From the NCBI GenBank assembly GCA_947448975.1, contig CANFPR010000043.1:1-7357 (forward strand): a DNA stretch of 7,357 bases, given 5' to 3'. A model generated the notes under the pieces. The model saw only the letters and a list, made by a program, of their open reading frames with translations. It did no database searches and was not told where the DNA came from. Below, piece after piece: positions 1-6,343 of this stretch (position 1 is the stretch's first letter; every line of letters begins with the position of its first letter). This DNA comes from Micrococcales bacterium. Lineage in GTDB: Bacteria; Actinomycetota; Actinomycetes; Actinomycetales; Microbacteriaceae. A program made the position numbers and the translations under genes.

Positions 1-153
1 ACCTCTGGAAACACCCAGCAGGTTTTGAAGATTGAGTTAGATTGCGACGGTGATGCGCTTCTGATTCAGGTTCGTGAGTCGGGCGTTGCCTGCCACACCG
101 GCACCGAATCTTGCTTTGACGTTGAAACGCTATTCATTTCAGAGGACGACTAG
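1..153 (+). CDS. hisI: Phosphoribosyl-AMP cyclohydrolase, C-terminal part (partial)
   Basis: The window opens inside this gene. Frame 1 reads 50 residues to a TAG stop at 151-153. HisI hydrolyses phosphoribosyl-AMP to ProFAR, the third step of histidine synthesis, in the cytoplasm. The visible piece holds the metal-binding core of the family: SGNTQ at residues 2-6, the DCDGD motif at 14-18 whose three Asp bind Mg2+, and Cys15, Cys31 and Cys38. The Cys spacing (16 and 7 residues) matches the zinc-binding cysteines of known HisI proteins, and [10 protein letters not shown] is the family's C-terminal signature. The protein ends about a dozen residues after this, as stand-alone HisI proteins do, so there is no HisE fusion. 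Its stop codon shares one base with the trpE start, so the two are probably co-transcribed. The N-terminal half lies outside the window. Confidence 0.96.
   Translation, partial: TSGNTQQVLKIELDCDGDALLIQVRESGVACHTGTESCFDVETLFISEDD
141..146 (+). promoter_or_regulatory. Ribosome binding site of trpE
   Basis: AGAGGA lies six bases before the GTG at 153, inside the last codons of hisI. It supports that GTG as the trpE start, together with translational coupling to the overlapping hisI stop. Confidence 0.6.
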
Positions 154-1688
154 TGGCCGACAAATTTACGCTCGCGCAGGTGGTCGAACTCGCTAAAGAC
201 CACCGAGTTGTGCCTTTGATCGAAACTATTTTTTCTGGTTCAGAGACTCCGATTTCACTTTACGAAAAGCTGACGGCAGGCCGTTCTGGTTCGTTTCTTC
301 TGGAATCGGCTGAGCACGGGGTCTGGTCGCGTTATTCGTTCATCGGGGTTTCAAACCGAGGCACACTAACCCAGAGTTCCGAGGGAACAGTCACCTGGAT
401 TTCTGACGATGGCCACAGCGCATTGCCAGCCGACAGTAGCCAAACGATCCCGAACAAATCACTTGAGGCCGTTGCAGCGCTGCACAACGCTTGGAACTCA
501 TTGCCGATCGCTGGGCTACCACCGCTGACATCCGGGTTGGTGGGTGCGCTGGCATGGGACACGATTCGCGAGATCGAAAATCTGCCGAACAAGCCGCAAG
601 ACGCTTACCGAGCTCCAAACATGGTGTTTCAAATGTTTAGAGACCTCGTCATTGTCGATCACCAAGAGAGCAACCTGCTGCTGGTTTCAAACTTGTTTAT
701 CGAAAGCGACGACGAAAGCCTGATTGCCGAGCAATACGCCGACGCCGACGCGCGACTGAAAGACCTTCGCGCCAAGCTGCTTCAACCGAGCAAGCCGTTT
801 TTGGCCAGCCGAGTCGAGGCGAACCTCGATGCCGTTAGGGCGAACTTCACCCAAGAATCGTTCGTCGAGATGGTAGATCGCGCCAAGGAGCACGTTCGAG
901 TTGGCGATGTGTTTCAGGTCGTGTTATCTCAGCGATTCGATCTGGCCACCGTTGCCTCACCGCTGGATATCTATCGAGTGCTGCGTGCTCTAAACCCAAG
1001 CCCATACATGTACCTCCTGAACCTAAGTGACGACCTAGGTGATTACGCGATCGTCGGTTCATCGCCAGAAGCGTTGGTTACCGTAAACGATGGTCGCGCA
1101 ATCATGCACCCCATCGCCGGCAGCCGACCCAGAGGTGCCGATTGGGACGCCGACTCGCAGTTAGAAACCGAACTCAAGGGCGACGCCAAGGAGCGTGCCG
1201 AGCACTTGATGTTGGTTGACCTGGCCCGAAACGACCTGCTCAAGGTATGCCAGCCGACCAGCGTTACCGTTACCGAATTCATGCAGGTGCACAAATTCAG
1301 CCACATTCAACACCTCGTATCGACGGTGGAAGGCGATGTTCTCGCCGACCGTTCAGCTGTAGATGTCTTTAGGGCGACCTTCCCGGCCGGAACACTTTCT
1401 GGTGCCCCCAAGCCCCGCGCGCTCGAGATTATCGACAACCTAGAGGACGACAATCGCGGTTTATACGGCGGAGTGGTTGGTTACTTCGACTTTGCAGGAA
1501 ACGCCGACCTCGCCATCTCGATTCGTACCGCCATTCTGCGAGACGGAGTCGCTCACGTTCAGGCTGGCGCGGGAATCGTTCTCGATTCAAACCCAGTGGC
1601 CGAATTCGAAGAGACTCGCAGCAAGGCGGCAGCGCCCCTGCGTGCGGTAGCTGTGGCATCGGCCATGAAAGAAATACACGCCGAGTGA
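153..1688 (+). CDS. trpE: Anthranilate synthase component I
   Basis: TrpE converts chorismate plus ammonia (from a TrpG glutaminase partner) to anthranilate and pyruvate, the first committed and feedback-controlled step of tryptophan synthesis. The 511 residues match the usual full length. The N-terminal domain carries LLES at 49-52, and NPSPYMYLL is at 281-289. Both belong to the tryptophan inhibitor pocket of characterised TrpE proteins, so feedback inhibition is expected. The chorismate-binding domain shows GSSPEAL (302-308), PIAGSRPRG (320-328), DLARNDL (356-362), His387 in HLVSTVEG (the catalytic-His region), [11 protein letters not shown] (410-420) and [19 protein letters not shown] (470-488). 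The Trp pocket and genomic context favour TrpE over the paralogue PabB. The GTG start is set by the RBS at 141-146 and the one-base overlap with the hisI stop. The usually conserved RNDLGR segment reads RNDLLK here. No trpG lies beside it. Confidence 0.97.
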   Translation: MADKFTLAQVVELAKDHRVVPLIETIFSGSETPISLYEKLTAGRSGSFLLESAEHGVWSRYSFIGVSNRGTLTQSSEGTVTWISDDGHSALPADSSQTIPNKSLEAVAALHNAWNSLPIAGLPPLTSGLVGALAWDTIREIENLPNKPQDAYRAPNMVFQMFRDLVIVDHQESNLLLVSNLFIESDDESLIAEQYADADARLKDLRAKLLQPSKPFLASRVEANLDAVRANFTQESFVEMVDRAKEHVRVGDVFQVVLSQRFDLATVASPLDIYRVLRALNPSPYMYLLNLSDDLGDYAIVGSSPEALVTVNDGRAIMHPIAGSRPRGADWDADSQLETELKGDAKERAEHLMLVDLARNDLLKVCQPTSVTVTEFMQVHKFSHIQHLVSTVEGDVLADRSAVDVFRATFPAGTLSGAPKPRALEIIDNLEDDNRGLYGGVVGYFDFAGNADLAISIRTAILRDGVAHVQAGAGIVLDSNPVAEFEETRSKAAAPLRAVAVASAMKEIHAE

Positions 1689-2281
1689 AACGCCTACTGC
1701 TCATCGCTCTGGTGATCATCGTTGTGATTGCAGCACTGGCGAGCCAACCCTGGTTTGAGGTGCAGCTAACCGCCGGCAACAGTCTGCAAGTAGCCGGTTT
1801 CGATGCCTACCCAAACTTTGGCCCAACACTCATCATGGATGCCCTGGCCATCGCTCTGGTGCTGTACCTGCACCGCCGCTGGGGAGTGATCTTTCTGTTC
1901 GCCGGCATTGCAGCAACCGGTTTAGGAGCACTCAGCCAACTTCCTGCGGTAACTGGTTCTGATCTAGGTGTTCTGGCTCCAATCGTCGAGAAGGCAACAG
2001 GTATTGCCTCATGGGTGGCTCAGCTCGAACAGGTGGTGGTCTCGCACCAATCCACTTTTTACGGCAAGGGAACCTTCGTTCTTCTCGCTCTACTCACGCT
2101 GGTTCAGATTTTGGCCGTAATCGATGCGATCAAAAAGTGGTCGCCAAAGGTGAAGGCTACGGTCGCAAAGACCAAAGCCAACAGGGATGCACGTGGAGAC
2201 GGCGCGCGATCGGTTCGCCCCGAAACCGCAGCCGAGACTCGGGCAGACCTTTGGAAAGAAACCAACCCGTCGGACTTGTAA
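1685..2281 (+). CDS. Trp operon-associated membrane protein (TIGR02234-like)
   Basis: This 198-residue protein resembles the actinobacterial tryptophan-operon membrane protein family (TIGR02234 / Trp_oprn_chp), a counterpart of M. tuberculosis Rv1610. I recognise it by position between trpE and trpC, by topology and by tail style, not by a search. No biochemical function is established. Hydrophobic segments lie at about 4-20, 46-62, 66-84 and 130-148. Segment 1 is followed by SQPWFEV, and a loop of about 45 residues (85-129) separates segments 3 and 4. The tail from about 150 is rich in Lys and Arg, then ends in a polar, partly acidic stretch with a Trp (DLWKETNPSDL). By the positive-inside rule the tail is cytoplasmic. 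The GTG start overlaps the trpE TGA in GTGA, and the only upstream purine run is weak and distant, so translation is probably coupled to trpE. A role in Trp or indole/anthranilate handling is only a guess from context. Confidence 0.85.
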   Translation: MKRLLLIALVIIVVIAALASQPWFEVQLTAGNSLQVAGFDAYPNFGPTLIMDALAIALVLYLHRRWGVIFLFAGIAATGLGALSQLPAVTGSDLGVLAPIVEKATGIASWVAQLEQVVVSHQSTFYGKGTFVLLALLTLVQILAVIDAIKKWSPKVKATVAKTKANRDARGDGARSVRPETAAETRADLWKETNPSDL

Positions 2282-2284
2282 ACT

Positions 2285-2290
2285 TATAAC
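2285..2290 (+). promoter_or_regulatory. Possible -10 element of an internal promoter
   Basis: TATAAC matches five of six bases of the -10 consensus. It sits in the short non-coding gap, 17 bases before the ATG of the small membrane protein gene. I see no convincing -35 at 16-18 bases upstream and no TG extension, so this is weak. If real, it would start a secondary transcript for the small protein and trpCBA. Confidence 0.2.
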
Positions 2291-2295
2291 GAACC

Positions 2296-2302
2296 AGAGA
2301 GG
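2296..2302 (+). promoter_or_regulatory. Ribosome binding site of the small membrane protein gene
   Basis: AGAGAGG ends five bases before the ATG at 2308, a good purine-rich site. It confirms that this short reading frame is translated independently. Confidence 0.6.
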
Positions 2303-2307
2303 CAGTT

Positions 2308-2526
2308 ATGACTAGCGAACACGCAAACGACCCAGGACACGGCGATTCAATCGCAGCTTGGACCGCAGTAATCATCATCACTCTTGCTACCGCTGCAGGA
2401 ACCCTTGCCTTCTGGTTTGAGCAGTACAGCCTCGTTTGGCTAAGCGGCGTTGTCGCAGTTGCGGGTGTAGCCGTAGGTATCGTGCTTGCACGCCTCGGAT
2501 ACGGCGTAAACGGCAAGCGCAAGTAA
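2308..2526 (+). CDS. Small two-helix membrane protein with HG...W motif (DUF6704-like)
   Basis: This gene encodes 72 residues from an ATG with a good RBS. A short polar, His/Asp-rich N-terminus leads into HGDSIAAWTAV (11-21). Two hydrophobic helices follow, at about 17-37 and 42-62, and the protein ends in a basic GKRK. The HG motif just before helix 1, the small size and the position before trpC match the conserved actinobacterial small-protein family annotated as HGxxPAAW-type or DUF6704. That assignment is from memory and should be searched. The topology is probably a hairpin with both ends in the cytoplasm. The function is unknown. The stop is only two bases from the trpC start, so it is co-translated within the trp operon and may partner the upstream membrane protein, but that is inference. 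Confidence 0.85.
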   Translation: MTSEHANDPGHGDSIAAWTAVIIITLATAAGTLAFWFEQYSLVWLSGVVAVAGVAVGIVLARLGYGVNGKRK

Positions 2527-2528
2527 CT

Positions 2529-3299
2529 GTGCTCGAAGGGCTCTACGCCGGCGCTTTAGAAGACGCGGCAAAGCGTGCCGAAACCGTTTCTGTAAGCGAC
2601 CTCGAAAACTCCATTGCCAAGCAGGCACCGGCCATCGACGCCCTGGCTGCGTTTGCGCCACGCGCCAATGTGCATGTTCTCGCCGAAGTAAAACGAGCAA
2701 GCCCGTCTAGGGGAGACCTGGCACAAATCGCCGACCCTATGGCTCTGGCCAAAACCTACGAAGCCGCCGGAGCAACTGGCATTTCGGTATTAACCGAGGA
2801 ACGCAAGTTCAAAGGCACCCTCAGCGACTTGAGCGCAGTGCGCTCCGAGGTTGGCGTGCCTCTGCTGCGAAAAGACTTCATCGCCAACGAATACCAGTTG
2901 TTAGAAGCTCGCGCCCACGGTGCCGACATTTTCTTGCTAATCGTGGCTGGGTTAGCCCAAGCAGATTTGGTTAGGCTCAAGGCCTTTGGCGAAGCGCTAG
3001 GAATGACGGCATTCGTCGAAACTCACGACGAAACCGAGCTGCTTCGCGCCTTAGAAGCCGATTCTAAATTCGTCGGCGTGAATGCTCGCGATCTATCAAC
3101 TTTCGAGACTGACCGAAACCTTTTCGCCAGTCTGGCGCATCACATTCCAGAAGGCGTCATCAAGGTTGCCGAAAGTGCCGTTCGTAGTTTCGAAGACGTC
3201 AAACATTACCGAGCTGCAGGAGCCGATGTGGTACTCGTTGGTGAAGCTCTAGTCACCGGAGATCCGGCGGCACTACTCAACGAATTCTTGACCGTCTAG
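2529..3299 (+). CDS. trpC: Indole-3-glycerol phosphate synthase
   Basis: TrpC decarboxylates and cyclises CdRP to indole-3-glycerol phosphate as a cytoplasmic (beta/alpha)8 barrel. I start it at GTG 2529 (256 residues, normal size). From there the protein begins MLEGLYAGALEDAA, which fits actinobacterial TrpC N-termini. The open frame extends upstream to 2436, but that part overlaps the small membrane protein gene and is Arg/Cys-rich, unlike TrpC. All the catalytic residues known from Sulfolobus TrpC have counterparts: Glu53 and Lys55 in EVKRASPSRG, Lys115 in LLRKDF, Glu164 in FVETHD, Asn185 in VGVNARDL, and Glu215-Ser216 in AESAV. The usual Gly after that Ser is Ala217. There is no TrpF domain fused behind it, unlike E. 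coli TrpC. No clear RBS precedes it, and the start is two bases after the upstream stop, so translational coupling is likely. Confidence 0.96.
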   Translation: MLEGLYAGALEDAAKRAETVSVSDLENSIAKQAPAIDALAAFAPRANVHVLAEVKRASPSRGDLAQIADPMALAKTYEAAGATGISVLTEERKFKGTLSDLSAVRSEVGVPLLRKDFIANEYQLLEARAHGADIFLLIVAGLAQADLVRLKAFGEALGMTAFVETHDETELLRALEADSKFVGVNARDLSTFETDRNLFASLAHHIPEGVIKVAESAVRSFEDVKHYRAAGADVVLVGEALVTGDPAALLNEFLTV

Positions 3300-3305
3300 A
3301 CAACT

Positions 3306-3310
3306 TAGGA
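3306..3310 (+). promoter_or_regulatory. Ribosome binding site of trpB
   Basis: TAGGA lies seven bases before the ATG at 3318 in the 18-base trpC-trpB gap. It fixes the trpB start. Confidence 0.5.
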
Positions 3311-3317
3311 TTTACAC

Positions 3318-4520
3318 ATGGCAAATCTTCGCGATCAAGTGGGACCGTACTTTGGCGAGTTCGGTGGCCGATTCGTGCCTGAATCTTTGATTGCCGCGCT
3401 CGACCAACTCGACGCAACCTACCAAGCCGCCAAGGCCGACCCAACCTTTGTTGCAGAGCTTGCCGAGCTTCATCGCACCTACACCGGTCGCCCGTCGATC
3501 ATCACCGAAGTGAAGCGCTTCGCAGCGCTAGCTGGCGACATCCGTGTGTTTCTCAAGCGAGAAGACCTAAACCACACCGGATCGCACAAAATCAACAACG
3601 TGTTAGGTCAGGCACTGCTGGCTAAGCGCATGGGCAAGACGCGCATCATCGCCGAAACAGGTGCAGGCCAGCACGGTGTTGCCAGTGCAACCGCAGCTGC
3701 GCTTTTCGGCCTCGACTGCGTTGTCTACATGGGCGAAGTCGATACCCAACGTCAAGCGCTAAACGTAGCCAGAATGCAGTTGCTCGGAGCTGAGGTTGTC
3801 CCGGTTAAGACTGGTTCACGCACGCTGAAAGATGCAATCAACGAGGCTCTGCGCGACTGGGTAACCAACGTTGAAACCACGCACTACCTGCTCGGTACTG
3901 TTGCCGGCCCTCACCCTTTTCCAACCATGGTTCGCGATTTTCACTCGGTAATCGGCAACGAAGCGCGAGCACAGATGCTTTCTGAGTACGGATTCTTGCC
4001 TGACGCGGTGGCCGCGTGTGTGGGCGGAGGCTCTAACGCGATTGGTATTTTCCACGCGTTTCTAGACGATGAATCGGTGCGACTTTTTGGTTTCGAGGCC
4101 GCTGGCGACGGCATGGATACCGACCGACACGCAGCCACGCTCAACTACGGCAAACCGGGCGTTCTGCACGGCGCGCGTTCTTACATGCTGCAAGACGAAG
4201 ACGGTCAAACCCTAGAGAGCCACTCGATCAGTGCTGGTCTCGACTACCCGGGCGTAGGCCCAGAGCACTCCTGGTTGAAAGATCTCGGTCGTTCGGAGTA
4301 TCGCGGCATTTCTGATGCTGAGGCAATGGAGGCCCTGCGCCTACTCAGCCGCACCGAGGGAATCATCCCTGCAATCGAAACGGCTCACGCTCTCGCCGGC
4401 GTTTTGAAACTTGGCAAAGAATTGCCAGCCGGCAGCAGCGTTTTGGTGAATCTCAGCGGCCGAGGAGACAAAGACATGGAAACTGCCGCTCGTTACTTTG
4501 GATTGCTCGGGACTGACTAG
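3318..4520 (+). CDS. trpB: Tryptophan synthase beta subunit
   Basis: TrpB is the PLP enzyme that joins indole, channelled from TrpA, to L-serine to give L-tryptophan. Its 400 residues are the normal length of the classical TrpB1 type. N-terminal [12 protein letters not shown] (11-22) is typical. Lys91 in HTGSHKINN (87-94) is the PLP Schiff-base lysine, and Glu113 in AETGAGQHG (112-120) corresponds to the catalytic Glu109 of Salmonella. GGGSN (236-240) binds the PLP phosphate. Ser380 in NLSGRGDKD (378-386) contacts the PLP ring nitrogen. [17 protein letters not shown] (137-153) is actinobacterial in style. Every key residue I checked is present, so the enzyme should be active. It follows trpC by 18 bases and precedes trpA by three, the usual arrangement for an alpha2beta2 complex. 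Confidence 0.98.
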   Translation: MANLRDQVGPYFGEFGGRFVPESLIAALDQLDATYQAAKADPTFVAELAELHRTYTGRPSIITEVKRFAALAGDIRVFLKREDLNHTGSHKINNVLGQALLAKRMGKTRIIAETGAGQHGVASATAAALFGLDCVVYMGEVDTQRQALNVARMQLLGAEVVPVKTGSRTLKDAINEALRDWVTNVETTHYLLGTVAGPHPFPTMVRDFHSVIGNEARAQMLSEYGFLPDAVAACVGGGSNAIGIFHAFLDDESVRLFGFEAAGDGMDTDRHAATLNYGKPGVLHGARSYMLQDEDGQTLESHSISAGLDYPGVGPEHSWLKDLGRSEYRGISDAEAMEALRLLSRTEGIIPAIETAHALAGVLKLGKELPAGSSVLVNLSGRGDKDMETAARYFGLLGTD

Positions 4521-4523
4521 ACC

Positions 4524-5306
4524 ATGAAGACTCAAGACACCATCGCGGCTAATCGCGCAGCCGGCACCGACACCCTGATTGGCTATTTTCCGCTTGGATA
4601 CCCGAGCCTGGCCGAATCGATCGAAGCCGCCGTGGCAATGGTTGAAGAGGGCGTAGACGTGCTTGAACTCGGTGTTCCTTACAGCGACCCGGTAATGGAT
4701 GGCTTGGTTATTCAAGAGGCAACCGGCGAAGCGTTGGCAGCCGGTTTCAAGCTTCGTCAAACCTTTGATGCCGTGCGCGAGGTTTCATCGCGAGTAGATG
4801 CACCCGTTTTGGTAATGACCTACTGGAACCCGGTTGCGCAGTACGGTGTTGAGAAGTTTGCTTCAGACCTTCAAGCAGCCGGGGGAGCAGGGTTAATCAC
4901 CCCAGATTTGATTCCCGACGAAGCCGCCGAATGGCTGGCAGCGTCTGACGCTCACGACCTAGATCGCGTGTTTCTGGTGGCACCGACTTCTTCTGGCGAA
5001 CGAGTAAAGACCGCTAGCGATCTCTCGAGAGGTTTCGTCTACGCCGTATCGACCATGGGTATCACCGGTGAACGCCAAGAGGTTGACACGCTGGCACGCG
5101 GAGTTGTCTCGAGCGTTAGACAGCAAGCACCCGAGCAGTTCACCGCTGTTGGTATCGGAATTTCAACCTCGGAGCAGGCCAAAGCGGTCAACTCCTACGC
5201 CGATGGAGCCATTGTAGGTAGCGCGTTTGTGCGCGCTTACCAAGATGGAGGGCTACCAGCCCTGCGCAGTAAAGTGCGCGACATCGTGTCAGGATTAAGG
5301 AAATAG
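4524..5306 (+). CDS. trpA: Tryptophan synthase alpha subunit
   Basis: TrpA cleaves indole-3-glycerol phosphate to indole and glyceraldehyde-3-phosphate and passes indole through a tunnel to TrpB. The 260-residue (beta/alpha)8 barrel has normal length. The catalytic pair is present: Glu48 in VLELG and Asp59 in SDPVMDG (Salmonella Glu49 and Asp60). Tyr100 and Tyr173 match active-site tyrosines. STMGITG (176-182) is the mobile loop-6 region. GIGIS (210-214) and VGSAFV (231-236) form the phosphate site. One oddity is that the family's DGP after the catalytic Asp reads DGL (Leu61) here. The ATG lies three bases after the trpB stop with only a weak, distant GGGA before it, so coupling to trpB probably sets an equal dose of the two subunits. 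Confidence 0.97.
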   Translation: MKTQDTIAANRAAGTDTLIGYFPLGYPSLAESIEAAVAMVEEGVDVLELGVPYSDPVMDGLVIQEATGEALAAGFKLRQTFDAVREVSSRVDAPVLVMTYWNPVAQYGVEKFASDLQAAGGAGLITPDLIPDEAAEWLAASDAHDLDRVFLVAPTSSGERVKTASDLSRGFVYAVSTMGITGERQEVDTLARGVVSSVRQQAPEQFTAVGIGISTSEQAKAVNSYADGAIVGSAFVRAYQDGGLPALRSKVRDIVSGLRK

Positions 5307-5313
5307 GAAAGAG
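5305..5313 (+). promoter_or_regulatory. Ribosome binding site of lgt
   Basis: AGGAAAGAG begins within the trpA stop codon and ends six bases before the ATG at 5320. It is the longest purine-rich site in the window and defines the lgt start. Confidence 0.6.
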
Positions 5314-5319
5314 TAGAAA

Positions 5320-6213
5320 ATGCGCATTTTGAACGCCGACTGGCAATGGGGCGACGCTATTCCTAGCCCAAGCGACAGCTTCTTTGACGTGGGTCCTTTA
5401 CGAGTTCACTACTACGCGATTTTTATTCTTATCGGTATCGCGATTGCCATTTGGATGGGTAACCACCGTCTGGTCAAGCGCGGAGCTGAGAGCGGACTGA
5501 TCATCGACATCGCCATCTGGGCGGTGCCGTTTGGCATCGTCGGCGGACGCGCCTTTCACGTGCTCACGCACATTCGTGACTACTTCGGCCCAAACATCGA
5601 CCCGCTCGAATGCCTTTACGTCTGGAAGGGCGGCCTGGCTATCTACGGTGCCCTCATTCTCGGTGCCGTCGGCGCTTACCTAGGTGCAAAACGCGCCAAC
5701 CTGCGCTTTCTTTCGGTTGCTGACGCACTCGCGCCAGGTATTTTGCTAGCCCAGGCAATCGGCCGCTGGGGCAACTACTTCAACCAAGAACTATTCGGAA
5801 AGCCGACCGACCTGCCTTGGGCAATCGCCATCGACCGACCAAACCCAGCAATTCCCGATGGGCTTCCGGTCGACGCAGTCTTCCACCCAACCTTCTTCTA
5901 CGAGTTCCTCTGGAGCGTCGCGGGTGTGGTGCTGCTTCTTGTGCTCGACAAGCGAATGCAGCTTCGTTGGGGCAGACTCTTCGGTCTTTACCTCATCTAC
6001 TACTCAATCGGCCGTTTCTGGATCGAAGGCATTCGCATCGATCCGAGCGACATCCTTGTAGGTCTGCGCACCAACCAGTGGTCGGCTCTCGCCGGCGTTG
6101 CTGCCGGTGTGGCGGTAATCCTTTGGTCGCGACGCAAGCACCCGGGCGTCGAAACTAGCCCATATCTAGAAACCAAAACCGCAGAAGAAATTGAGGTTGC
6201 TGAAGAAGCCTAA
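5320..6213 (+). CDS. lgt: Prolipoprotein diacylglyceryl transferase
   Basis: Lgt transfers diacylglyceryl from phosphatidylglycerol to the lipobox cysteine of prolipoproteins in the cytoplasmic membrane, the first lipoprotein maturation step. The 297 residues show the family pattern: VHYYAIFILIG (29-39), GGRAFHVL (75-82), GGLAIYGA (104-111), the signature GRWGNYFNQELFG (148-160) with Arg149 equivalent to the essential Arg143 of E. coli, FHPTFFYE (188-195) and GRFWIEGIR (231-239). Hydrophobic segments at about 31-47, 60-78, 104-122, 132-147, 194-210, 218-230 and 254-270 fit the seven-helix fold. The C-terminal tail after RRKHPG is soluble and acidic (EEIEVAEEA). The His of the E. coli HGG motif is Tyr109 here, where actinobacterial proteins commonly carry an aromatic residue. 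It lies 13 bases behind trpA, a long-standing actinobacterial arrangement (as in M. tuberculosis Rv1613-Rv1614). Confidence 0.97.
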   Translation: MRILNADWQWGDAIPSPSDSFFDVGPLRVHYYAIFILIGIAIAIWMGNHRLVKRGAESGLIIDIAIWAVPFGIVGGRAFHVLTHIRDYFGPNIDPLECLYVWKGGLAIYGALILGAVGAYLGAKRANLRFLSVADALAPGILLAQAIGRWGNYFNQELFGKPTDLPWAIAIDRPNPAIPDGLPVDAVFHPTFFYEFLWSVAGVVLLLVLDKRMQLRWGRLFGLYLIYYSIGRFWIEGIRIDPSDILVGLRTNQWSALAGVAAGVAVILWSRRKHPGVETSPYLETKTAEEIEVAEEA

Positions 6214-6243
6214 GGGTCTAAAAACCCTAGTTTTGGGTTAGAC
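6213..6243 (+). terminator. Inverted repeat just after lgt, possible terminator
   Basis: GTCTAA (6216-6221) pairs with TTAGAC (6238-6243). With an AAA bulge, CCC (6225-6227) also pairs with GGG (6235-6237). Two alternative pairings exist: AGGGT/ACCCT (6213-6217 with 6224-6228, followed by TTTT at 6231-6234) and AAAAC/GTTTT (6221-6225 with 6230-6234). It starts at the lgt stop codon, where a terminator of the trp-lgt unit is expected. The full stem lacks a following T run, so it is not a textbook intrinsic terminator. Confidence 0.45.
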
Positions 6244-6256
6244 TTCATAGGCATCT

Positions 6257-6277
6257 AGCCGAAGAAAATATTCGGCT
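6257..6277 (+). terminator. Perfect 7-bp hairpin in the lgt-gltB gap
   Basis: AGCCGAA (6257-6263) and TTCGGCT (6271-6277) are perfect complements around a 7-base A-rich loop. No T run follows on the + strand. It could be a U-tract-free terminator of the kind often proposed in actinobacteria, a binding site for a regulator of gltB, or a structure in the gltB 5' leader. Sequence alone does not decide between these. Confidence 0.4.
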
Positions 6278-6333
6278 CACAGCCTTCTCGAACCATCATT
6301 GGGCCAGTGTTGTCCCTCCTTGAATTACTGATT

Positions 6334-6338
6334 GGAGA
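6334..6338 (+). promoter_or_regulatory. Ribosome binding site of gltB
   Basis: GGAGA lies five bases before the ATG at 6344. This supports that start, which leaves a short propeptide ahead of the catalytic cysteine. Confidence 0.6.
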
Positions 6339-6343
6339 TCAGC

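Larger units (their letters stand above)
6214..6343 (+). other. Intergenic region between lgt and gltB
   Basis: This is the only substantial non-coding stretch in the window (130 bases). It holds the two inverted repeats listed separately, then a stretch without obvious structure leading to the gltB RBS. The gltB promoter should lie here if gltB is transcribed separately. I could not find a convincing -35/-10 pair. The best weak candidate is TTCATA (6244-6249) with AATATT (6267-6272) at 17-base spacing, but it runs into the second hairpin. Confidence 0.7.

Noticed and set aside
153..1688. Reading the first large gene as pabB (aminodeoxychorismate synthase)
   Set aside because: The tryptophan-pocket motifs LLES and NPSPYMY and the position before trpC, trpB and trpA support trpE.
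1429..1779. 116-residue open frame on the - strand across the trpE 3' end
   Set aside because: It spans the junction of two confident + strand genes and its composition (Arg-rich, no motif) is typical of a shadow frame.
2436..2528. Upstream extension of trpC to an earlier start
   Set aside because: The extra 31 residues are Arg/Cys-rich, overlap the well-supported small membrane protein gene in another frame, and do not resemble any TrpC N-terminus. GTG 2529 gives the expected length and start.
4341..4760. 139-residue open frame on the - strand across trpB and trpA
   Set aside because: It is antisense to conserved trpB and trpA motifs, with no recognisable domain.
6244..6272. Promoter TTCATA / AATATT for gltB
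   Set aside because: It has only four of six matches in each box and its -10 falls inside the second hairpin. It is not strong enough to list as a feature.
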